DNA from: CAVQDV01 sp963711375
GTDB taxonomy: Bacteria > Pseudomonadota > Gammaproteobacteria > Coxiellales > Coxiellaceae
Assembly: GCA_963711375.1 (NCBI GenBank)
Contig: CAVQDV010000005.1
Span: 1,178,001-1,242,000 of the forward strand
DNA: 64,000 nt
Reading direction: 5' to 3'
Below are positions 45,080-51,799 of this stretch, piece by piece. The stretch's first letter is position 1. Each line of letters begins with the position of its first letter. Below the pieces are notes generated by a model. It was not told the DNA's origin, made no database searches, and saw nothing but the letters and a program-made list of their open reading frames with translations. The translations under genes were made by a program, and so were the position numbers.

Positions 45080-45664
45080 TTAACGTTCAGTGGCCGTATC
45101 GTCACTGTAACGAAGAATTTCGCCGGTTACGGCATTTCGAATTTCGGTGGGTAAATGTGATTTTCCGACTTGGGCCTTCAAAATAAAATTAATTTTATTT
45201 CCAAAAATTAATTCCACCATTCGGGCTTCTCGAGCGGGAAAATCCCCACTGATATTGGCACTTGTGGAAATAATGGGCTTCCCATAAAGTTTACAAATTT
45301 CCTGAACGACAGGGTGTGCGCTCACTCGAACGGCGATAGTTTTTCGATTACCGGTAATCCAGGTTGGCACCTCGGGATTGACCGGGAAAATCCAAGTGAC
45401 AGGTCCTGGCCAGCTTTCGCGGACTCGCATCATCATGTGAGGAGGAAGGGGGTCAACAAAGGATTCAAGTTGATCCCAAGTAGCGGCTACCAAAATAAAG
45501 CCAGATTTGGGCGAGCGCTGTTTTAGTTCTAAAATCCTATTCACGGCAGCTTCATTAAAAGGATCGCAGCCTAAGCCAAAAACGGCCTCCGTTGGGTAAG
45601 CAATGACACCACCCTCTTTAATGGTCTCGATTGCTTTTAAAATGTCTTCATCGATAAGTTTCAT
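45080..45664 (-). CDS. tsaC: Threonylcarbamoyl-AMP synthase
   Basis: A 194-aa YrdC/Sua5-domain enzyme that makes L-threonylcarbamoyladenylate for t6A37 of ANN-decoding tRNAs. Marks: GGVIAYPTEAVFGLGCDPF, RILELKQRSPKSGFILVA (the K-x-R nucleotide motif), PGPVTWIFPV and STSANISGDFPAREA. Its length is that of TsaC rather than the longer Sua5. It is a core gene embedded in accessory DNA. Confidence 0.95.
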   Translation of the reverse strand: MKLIDEDILKAIETIKEGGVIAYPTEAVFGLGCDPFNEAAVNRILELKQRSPKSGFILVAATWDQLESFVDPLPPHMMMRVRESWPGPVTWIFPVNPEVPTWITGNRKTIAVRVSAHPVVQEICKLYGKPIISTSANISGDFPAREARMVELIFGNKINFILKAQVGKSHLPTEIRNAVTGEILRYSDDTATER

Positions 45665-45705
45665 GTGGGCAATTATATACTAAACTAATGGCACTTCCCA
45701 TTCGT

Positions 45706-45725
45706 GGTAGAAAGGAATTTCTACC
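45706..45725. repeat. Perfect hairpin upstream of tsaC
   Basis: GGTAGAAA (45706-45713) and TTTCTACC (45718-45725) pair around GGAA. It is 41 bp upstream of the tsaC start, in the 470-bp gap 45665-46135. There is no T run, so it may be an operator or leader structure. Confidence 0.45.
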
Positions 45726-45757
45726 TCAATTATTAGGGTCTCCTCCAAACATTAAAG

Positions 45758-45815
45758 AAAAGAACCGGTTCTTTTCCTCAGGTCGAGAACAAAAGAACCG
45801 GTTCTTTTTTTGATT
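45758..45815. terminator. Two identical 18-bp palindromes with T run
   Basis: AAAAGAACCGGTTCTTTT occurs at 45758-45775 and again at 45791-45808, separated by 15 bp. The second copy runs into a T tract to about 45811. Each copy is self-complementary and the two can also pair with each other. The A/T flanks make it a bidirectional terminator candidate, or paired binding sites. Confidence 0.5.
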
Positions 45816-45819
45816 TTGA

Positions 45820-45950
45820 GTTAAAGTTTGCTCGTCTTTAATTGCAATACCTCGCAAACGTTTTTCAATCCATGCTTCTGAGTATCCTTTTTGTTGATAA
45901 ATTTAACGAATACGTTTGACGGCAAGCTCAGGGTTCTCAATTTCTTCACA
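45820..45950 (-). pseudogene. Decayed Bro-N family fragment with in-frame stop
   Basis: On the minus strand one frame reads CEEIENPELAVKRIR, then TAA, then IYQQKGYSEAWIEKRLRGIA and IKDEQTL. It aligns without gaps to VQEIEDPELAQQRMKQLYEQKGYPKDWIDKRLRGIAI of the Bro-N gene at 12580-13323, with the stop replacing a Lys/Gln-type position. Only about 40 codons remain. The rest of the gap to 46135 shows no gene. Confidence 0.7.
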
Positions 45951-46135
45951 AAGAAGTGTGGAATTGCGGGAATAAGGGAGCAATGAATTTGGTGAAGGAG
46001 CAGGCCAAGAGTAATAGTTTTATTAAGGTACATTTGCTATCCGATTGGATAAAAAATGATGCGTAGTGTATGTTAAATTATGTAGCCGCCCGGAGTATTC
46101 TGGCGGCAATTTGACTCAACTTAGGGCGTTGGTAA

Positions 46136-47590
46136 ATGGATATAAAAGCGTTATTGGAGCAACCTGAAAGTAAAACTCTCGAATTTAAGAGAGATTTATC
46201 TTCGTTAAGGCCTATTTTGAAGACTATCATGGCCTTTGCCAATACGGCGGGTGGTATTTTAATCATTGGCAAAGAGGATGATGGGAAAATTTCTGGTCTG
46301 AAGGATATTCAAAAGCAGCAAGACAAACTTGCAAATGCTATTGCTGAAAATATTTTGCCAAAACTCCTTTTCCCCGAGTTTGAATTTTATACATATAAGA
46401 AAAAAGATTTGTTAATTGTACAAGTGCATCACGTGCCGCAGCCTTTCTATCTTAAACAAGAAGGCGACATCAATGGTGTCTATTTGCGTTTGGGGGCCAC
46501 TTCAAGACAGGCGCCACCTGAATTTATTGCTGAAATTAGACGCCGAAAGTCTAATCAGTATTTTGATGAAGAGCCTTGTTTGAAAGCGGCGGTATCCGAT
46601 TTAAATCATGAGCTAATTGGTACAGTATTCAGAAAAAAAAGTCAGATAACACAATCGAAATTGCTTAGTCTTAATATTATTTGTAATCATAATGGGAAGA
46701 TTTATCCAACGAATGGTGGTGTGATTTTATTTGGAAATAATGATGAGCGTTTAGGTTATTTTCCAAATACAGAAATAAGCTGTGCTCGCTTTTCTGGCAC
46801 GACGAAGGCAGATTTCATTGATCGCCTTGATTTTACGGATAGTTCATTAGTTTCAATTGATGAAATTCCAAAATTTATCAGACGACATACTACAATGGCG
46901 GCTGAATTTGGAGAAATTAAGCGTAAAGATATCCCACAATATCCAGTCAACGCCATCCGTGAAGTCTTAATAAATGCATTTATTCATGCAAATTATGAAA
47001 TGCGGGGCTCACGTTTTTATATTGCTATTTATGATGATCGTCTTGAAATTCAAAACCCTGGTAATTTTCCACCTGGTATGACGATCGAAGATTTTAGAGC
47101 GGGTATCAGCAAACTTCGGAACCCAACAGTTGCCAGAATCTTCCGAGAGAAAGAAAACCTAGAGGCTTGGGGCAGTGGTTATGAGCGGATATGTGAGATT
47201 TGTAATGAAGGAGCTTACCCGCTTCCAGTTTGGGAAGAGGTCGGTCCAGTTACAAGAGTGACGTTTTATCCTCTTGGTGCATCCCCTAAAGTGGTCTCTA
47301 AGAGGGGCCAAGCAGGGACCAAGCAGGGACCAAGTAGGGGCCAAGTAGGGACCAAGCAGGAACTAAGTAAAGTTGAGCTGAAAATTTTAAATTTATGCAA
47401 AACCCCACAAAGTTTTGCTGAAATAATGCAACACGTAGGCTACGTCTCACGAACGAAATTTAAAAACCGATACCTTAATCCACTACTCGATGCCGAATTA
47501 TTAGAAATGACGGATCCTAACGCGCCAAACTCCCCTAAGCAGCAGTATAGGTTGGCAGCGGAAGGTAAAAAGCTGCTCATAGCTAAGTAA
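46136..47590 (+). CDS. AlbA_2 / HATPase_c_4 regulator with an 11-bp repeat tract
   Basis: A 484-aa paralogue of the gene at 41672. AlbA_2 domain about residues 10-130 (KTLEFKRDLSSLRPILKTIMAFANTAGGILIIGKEDDGKISGL). HATPase_c_4 region about 275-370 (REVLINAFIHANYEMRG, RLEIQNPGNFP, EAWGSGYERI). A linker, KRGQAGTKQGPSRGQVGTKQ (about 389-410), is encoded by 11-bp tandem repeats. A C-terminal winged helix (about 413-484) follows. Its stop TAA overlaps an ATG of the Fic frame (TAATG). Reading-frame changes in the repeat would delete the winged helix. Confidence 0.85.
   Translation: MDIKALLEQPESKTLEFKRDLSSLRPILKTIMAFANTAGGILIIGKEDDGKISGLKDIQKQQDKLANAIAENILPKLLFPEFEFYTYKKKDLLIVQVHHVPQPFYLKQEGDINGVYLRLGATSRQAPPEFIAEIRRRKSNQYFDEEPCLKAAVSDLNHELIGTVFRKKSQITQSKLLSLNIICNHNGKIYPTNGGVILFGNNDERLGYFPNTEISCARFSGTTKADFIDRLDFTDSSLVSIDEIPKFIRRHTTMAAEFGEIKRKDIPQYPVNAIREVLINAFIHANYEMRGSRFYIAIYDDRLEIQNPGNFPPGMTIEDFRAGISKLRNPTVARIFREKENLEAWGSGYERICEICNEGAYPLPVWEEVGPVTRVTFYPLGASPKVVSKRGQAGTKQGPSRGQVGTKQELSKVELKILNLCKTPQSFAEIMQHVGYVSRTKFKNRYLNPLLDAELLEMTDPNAPNSPKQQYRLAAEGKKLLIAK
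47304..47367 (+). repeat. In-gene tandem repeat, 11-bp unit, 5-6 copies
   Basis: CCAAG recurs at 47308, 47319, 47330, 47341 and 47352, exactly 11 bp apart, with a degenerate sixth unit (CTAAG) at 47363. Consensus unit CCAAGYAGGGR. Since 11 is not a multiple of 3, each gained or lost unit shifts the frame. Both alternative frames meet TAA within a few codons after the tract (AAC-TAA and AAG-TAA). Confidence 0.9.
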
Positions 47591-47628
47591 TGGTACAGCT
47601 TATAACATTAAACACAGAGGATGACAGG

Positions 47629-48686
47629 ATGAATAAGGAAAAGCCATACAATGAATTACCTTTATTGCCACCTAATATTAATTTTGATGATCCTGAATTG
47701 CTTAAAAAGACGATTTCTGCAAGCCGTACTTTAGCCGAGCTTAAGGGTATTGTTAATTCGATTCCAAACCAAGGACTTTTGGTTAACGGTATTGTATTGC
47801 AGGAAGCGCGCTTGTCATCTGAAATTGAGAATATTATGACAACGACTGATAACCTTTATCAAGCCGATGCTGGGGCTAGCGTCGACCAGGATTCTCAGGT
47901 AAAAGAAGTTCTGCGATATCGTCAAGCTTTGTGGCATGGTTTTAAATTTATTCAATCGCGACCCTTATCGGTTAATCTTTTTATTGAGGTTGTTTCTAAA
48001 ATTCGTGAAATGAATATGACTGTTCGAAAAATGCCTGGAACAAAAATTGCTAATTCATTGGATGAGGTCATATATACTCCACCAGAAGGCGAGTCAGTTA
48101 TTCTTGATAAGTTGTCGAATTTAGAAAAATTTATTCACGCAGAGGATGAAATTGATCCGTTGATGAAATTAGCTATTATGCATTATCAATTTGAAGCAAT
48201 TCATCCATTTACTGATGGTAAGGGTCGTACGGGTCGTATCATGAATATTTTATATCTTGTCGAAAAAGGTTTGCTGGAAAAGCCCGTTTTATTTTTGAGC
48301 CACCACATACTCAAAACAAAGTCGACCTATTATCAATTATTGCGAGTGGTCACTGAAAAAAATAATTGGATCGAGTGGATTAAATATATTCTGGATGCAA
48401 TTAATGCCACAGCTAGTGAAACTCAGCAGAGAGTTGTTAAGATTCTTGGAGCAATGGAGGAGGCTCAAGCTATTATTCAGAAAAAGGCGCCAAAAATTTA
48501 CAGCAAGGATTTGGTCGAAGTTATTTTTGAGCACCCCTATTCAAAAGTGAGCTTTCTTGAAGCCAGGGGCATTGCCAAGCGGCAAACATCAGCTAGTTGG
48601 AAAAAATTGGTCTTTTAACGTCAGTTCAGAAATGGCGAGAGACTTATTACATTAATAAAATCCTGGTCAAAATATTGTCAGAATAA
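47629..48686 (+). pseudogene. Class II Fic protein with frameshifted C-terminus
   Basis: Fic proteins transfer AMP or related groups to target side chains. The ATG at 47629 follows AGAGGA 7 nt upstream; an earlier ATG at 47590 overlaps the AlbA_2 stop. Inhibitory helix SSEIEN (63-68) precedes the Fic core HPFTDGKGRTGR (192-203), so this is class II. The canonical Asn of the motif (GNGR) is Lys here. The frame stops at 48618 after RQTSASWKKLVF. Another frame continues LEKIGLLTSVQKWRETYYIN and ILVKILSE to TAA 48684-48686, the usual winged-helix end, so an indel near 48595 split the gene. The enzymatic core could still be made. Confidence 0.75.
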
Positions 48687-49297
48687 CCACTTGAATAATA
48701 ATAAGATATTTTTATCATGTCGATTTTATTCGATTTTTTCGACATGATGTAACATATTGAAATTTTTTTAATTTATTTTTTTCGGAACTTTTGTTCTGGA
48801 GATCCTTACTCGAGACACGACAGGTATAGGATGAGCGATGACGATCCTAATCATTTTTATCTGAAAGAGCGAAGCCGCACGCGGTAACGGGCGCTAGTTT
48901 ACCAGGTTCCCATTGCTCCTACCCGCTGTGCCCATAGCTCAACCACTCTTGGTGATGATAAATTCAGTCCCTGAGTTTAAATTAATTTTGAAGATTGGTG
49001 AGACAGGTATGCTAGCCTTTTTTACCATTTTTCAAAACTTTCTAAATGACTAATTCCGAAAAGGCAAAAAACATAGCATGACATCGATACGTCGTTAAAA
49101 CGAGTGACAGAGAATTTCATAGCCTTAACCTTCCCATGATTAATGTTGGCATAAACTATTTTTTGGCAATTATGAAGGAGCAATTGCATTCAGGCGCCAG
49201 GTTTTTTGATAATTTAGTACGAGCATCGAGTCTATAGCAGGACCTTTGTGCTATAGTGAAAAAGAAAATTAATTTCAATGATTTTGGGAGAGGTATC
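48687..49297. other. Gene-free stretch with two inverted repeats
   Basis: No coding frame is convincing over these 610 bp. Two structures stand out. ATCATGTCGA (48714-48723) pairs with TCGACATGAT (48739-48748) around 15 nt. CTATAGCA (49232-49239) pairs with TGCTATAG (49249-49256) around 9 nt, about 42 bp before the small gene that follows. The part from 48850 to 48960 is more GC-rich than the rest and may be debris of an older gene. Confidence 0.5.
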
Positions 49298-49600
49298 ATG
49301 AGTAACACAGGGTATACAGCTGTAAAAATAGATAATAGAGGTATCAGGGGAAGAACTAATCATAATGCATTAGTAACAGATGAAAAATATTTTTTAACTC
49401 TTAAAGATCTTTATAAGGGGATCCAGAACAATCGAAAATTTCATATGGGAGATCATTTTTTATGTCAAAAAGTTTTTAACTTACCTAGAAATGTAGTTAA
49501 TACTGGATATATAGTAGGTGACGAGAAATATTTTGAGGCTCTAGGTCTTTTGAAGCTGAGAGAAAGTGGGAAAATTAAAAAAGCTTTCTTTAGAAAATAA
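49298..49600 (+). CDS. Small protein of unknown function
   Basis: The start is set at the ATG at 49298 (GGGAGAGG 4 nt upstream); a GTG at 49256 has no ribosome site. The 100-aa basic protein has a weak internal repeat: TDEKYFLTLKDLYKG and GDEKYFEALGLLKLR, about 50 residues apart. No signal peptide, TM segment or known family. It lies 34 bp before a DUF2971 gene on the same strand and may form a two-gene unit with it. It is strongly AT-rich compared with core genes. Confidence 0.55.
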   Translation: MSNTGYTAVKIDNRGIRGRTNHNALVTDEKYFLTLKDLYKGIQNNRKFHMGDHFLCQKVFNLPRNVVNTGYIVGDEKYFEALGLLKLRESGKIKKAFFRK

Positions 49601-49634
49601 TTTCAAAATGTAAAATTTCCAAGCGGAGAGTTTT

Positions 49635-50558
49635 ATGTCCGATATACAAAAAAATCTAGAGGACGAGTTTCAAGATGTCCATAAGGAACTTGAAGATCAA
49701 AGGGAATCCATCCCAAAAATTTTTCACTACACTAATTTGGAATCTGCAAAATGCATACTAGCTTCAAAATCATTATGGATGACTAATTATAGATGCCTTA
49801 ATGACGATGAAGAAATATTTTATGGGGCTAATATTGTAAAAGACTATTTTTATGAACAATCAAAAATCGGTCAAGATCTGAGAAAAAGAATTTTGGATGA
49901 CTTCGATCGAATGATTAAGAATGGTTACCAACCTTTCATAACTTCATTTTGTGAAGTCAATAATTCAAATCACGCTTGGTGTCATTATGCGAATCATTGT
50001 AAAGGAGTAGTAATTGTATTTAATGAAGGTTTAGGTGTATCCTCTTCTGGCCGATTTAATGATGTACCTTATACTTTTTATAAAGTTATTTATAACAATT
50101 ACTCTCAATACAAGATATGTGAGAAGTTTTTTAATATATTTGACAAGTTTTTAACTCAAAACTCAAACGAAGAAACCGTTCATGCCAGGGCGGCATGTCT
50201 TATAAGTAATATACTAGTGTTTTTGGGAAAATTTAAGTCTAGTGATTGGCAAAATGAATTTGAATGGCGAGCAATTTATCATAACATTGTGGAGCCAGAT
50301 GGCAATTTTACACGTCCATTTCCATTTGGGGATTTGATCGAAAAAATAACAGCCAATAATATGATTTCAGAAAAATCTCAAGAGAATTCAAAATTAATTC
50401 TTAACAGTTTACGCTTTGATTTTGTAGATATTGACTCAATTATAATAGGTAAGTTCGCGAATTTTGGCCAGTCAGTCATACTGCTAAAAAAAGTTCTTAT
50501 AGATGCTGGATGTGATTTGAATAATATTTCAAAAATAAAATTTATTCGACAAGAGTAA
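49635..50558 (+). CDS. DUF2971-family protein
   Basis: A 307-aa cytosolic protein with the family opening FHYTNLESAKCILASKSLWMTNYRCLNDDEEIFYG (about residues 30-64), an FITSFCEVNNSNHAWCHYAN block and a DWQNEFEWRAIYHNI block. DUF2971 proteins are scattered in mobile and defence-rich regions and resemble ADP-ribosyltransferase-like folds in some descriptions; the function is not established. GGAGAG precedes the ATG. AT-rich. It is convergent with the AbiF-like gene. Confidence 0.75.
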   Translation: MSDIQKNLEDEFQDVHKELEDQRESIPKIFHYTNLESAKCILASKSLWMTNYRCLNDDEEIFYGANIVKDYFYEQSKIGQDLRKRILDDFDRMIKNGYQPFITSFCEVNNSNHAWCHYANHCKGVVIVFNEGLGVSSSGRFNDVPYTFYKVIYNNYSQYKICEKFFNIFDKFLTQNSNEETVHARAACLISNILVFLGKFKSSDWQNEFEWRAIYHNIVEPDGNFTRPFPFGDLIEKITANNMISEKSQENSKLILNSLRFDFVDIDSIIIGKFANFGQSVILLKKVLIDAGCDLNNISKIKFIRQE

Positions 50559-50649
50559 AGGATGGAGTAATTTGATTTAAGAATTCGCTGAAATGAATAA
50601 AAATAGTAAAGTGAAGTTCAAAGCTAATACCAAGTTAGCCCCGAGCCAT

Positions 50650-51561
50650 TCAAATATCCCAAAATAGATCCTTTCTCCAATCATTTTCAAATCCCATTTG
50701 TTCCCCAGGGTATTCTTCGTACTTTTCGAAAAGATCAAATAATTTATTTTTCCAGTTTGATTTTGGAGATATTTTTTCAAGAAGTTTTTGAATGGTATAA
50801 GCCACGATATGAAATTTATAGTTTGTTGTTGTGAAAAAATATTCCTTTAATGGTTCAGTTTTCGGGATGAGTGGAGGATTTACAAACCATCTGTTCCACA
50901 ACCGAGCATGATGGGCACATAAATTTCGAGTATAGGATAAAGTCATAAGCCATGATTCTAGAATCGTTGTATGTGCGCCAAAGTAATTTGCAATTTCTTG
51001 TCGTAGGGATTTTGATCGAATATTTTTAAATAATTTAGAACACAACCCAAATGAAAGGGTTTCTATCATCATCCACAAAGGTGGATAGTTCGGGGCGTTG
51101 TATTTTTGGAAATAATGTTTTATAAATAATTCCTGTTTGCTTTTTAAGGTTGCTTGAATATTTTTCATGATGAAATCATAGTGTTCGCTACTTCGAAAGT
51201 GGGATAGTTCTGTATACCAAAATGGATCGAGTTTGACAGTAGTTACATTTACTAATGCGGTTCGAAATGCCACTTCAATTTTTTCGATTGCATCTGAAAC
51301 AAGCAATCGTAACTCTCTGTCGAACTGATAAAGACGCCATATTTTGTCAAAGGTGGTATTGCTTTGAAACTGACGGGGCTCATTTTTCTGATTATGCGGA
51401 TGTTTGAATGGTAATAAATATCCTGAAAGACGATAGTAACTGACTACGCTGAGCACTTGTCGGACGGATTCATACTCATTTATAACAAGGCCTTGTTTTG
51501 AGAGAAACTTAACTTGCTGTTCGATCGAGAGAGCTGGTTTGTCGTATTTTTGTTTAGCCAT
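50650..51561 (-). CDS. AbiF/AbiD-family (Abi_2) HEPN protein
   Basis: A 303-aa protein of the Abi_2 family of abortive-infection proteins. Typical blocks: LSIEQQVKFLSKQGL, SYYRLSGYLLPF (41-52), LYQFDRELRLLVSDAIEKIEVAFRTAL, and the HEPN motif TRNLCAHHARLWNR with Arg212 and His217. HEPN proteins of this type are RNases that arrest growth. The start at 51561 (MAKQKYDKPALS) lies directly against the T run of an upstream hairpin, with no Shine-Dalgarno between. A longer frame from 51588 would run through the hairpin. The RNA-like unit upstream is annotated separately. Confidence 0.85.
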   Translation of the reverse strand: MAKQKYDKPALSIEQQVKFLSKQGLVINEYESVRQVLSVVSYYRLSGYLLPFKHPHNQKNEPRQFQSNTTFDKIWRLYQFDRELRLLVSDAIEKIEVAFRTALVNVTTVKLDPFWYTELSHFRSSEHYDFIMKNIQATLKSKQELFIKHYFQKYNAPNYPPLWMMIETLSFGLCSKLFKNIRSKSLRQEIANYFGAHTTILESWLMTLSYTRNLCAHHARLWNRWFVNPPLIPKTEPLKEYFFTTTNYKFHIVAYTIQKLLEKISPKSNWKNKLFDLFEKYEEYPGEQMGFENDWRKDLFWDI

Positions 51562-51614
51562 AAAAAAATAACCCGTCGTGGTGCGCATCGTTGAGAGGCG
51601 TGACGGGCATGGTT
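51562..51614 (-). ncRNA. Putative short structured RNA preceding AbiF
   Basis: From a promoter at 51648-51621 the predicted start is near 51614. About 53 nt later a stem of CCCGTC (51607-51602) and GACGGG (51577-51572) is followed by TTATTTTTTT (51571-51562), an intrinsic terminator. The abiF ATG follows without a gap. Abi_2/AbiF genes are reported to be preceded by a small structured RNA acting with the protein; promoter, hairpin and terminator are all visible here. Exact ends are inferred. Confidence 0.6.
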
Positions 51615-51620
51615 AATATT

Positions 51621-51648
51621 ATTTTAGCCCATTAGCTCTCAAAGTCAA
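51621..51648 (-). promoter_or_regulatory. Promoter of the AbiF-associated RNA
   Basis: TTGACT (51648-51643) and TAAAAT (51626-51621), each 5 of 6 to consensus, with a 16-bp spacer on the minus strand. It points into the hairpin unit and the abiF gene. A second, poorer pair starts with TTGACG further upstream. Confidence 0.55.
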
Positions 51649-51799
51649 TAAGAAATCGTTTTATTAGTACTAACGGAAGCCTCTTTAACTCTTGATTACG
51701 TTAGATATTTTTACTAATAACAGTTAAAAACATAATAAAAACATAGCTTTGTAAATACGTCAATATTAGGGATTCTCCGAAGGGAAAGGCTCTAAGAGT

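Noticed and set aside
45758..45815. Short CRISPR-like repeats
   Set aside because: Only two units with a 15-bp gap, both perfect palindromes running into T tracts, and no cas genes in the window.
47304..47367. CRISPR or minisatellite outside genes
   Set aside because: The 11-bp units are contiguous and lie inside an open coding frame; there are no spacers.
50577..50780. Minus-strand 67-aa frame at the end of the AbiF-like gene
   Set aside because: It overlaps the abiF 3' end in another frame with no ribosome site or recognisable feature.
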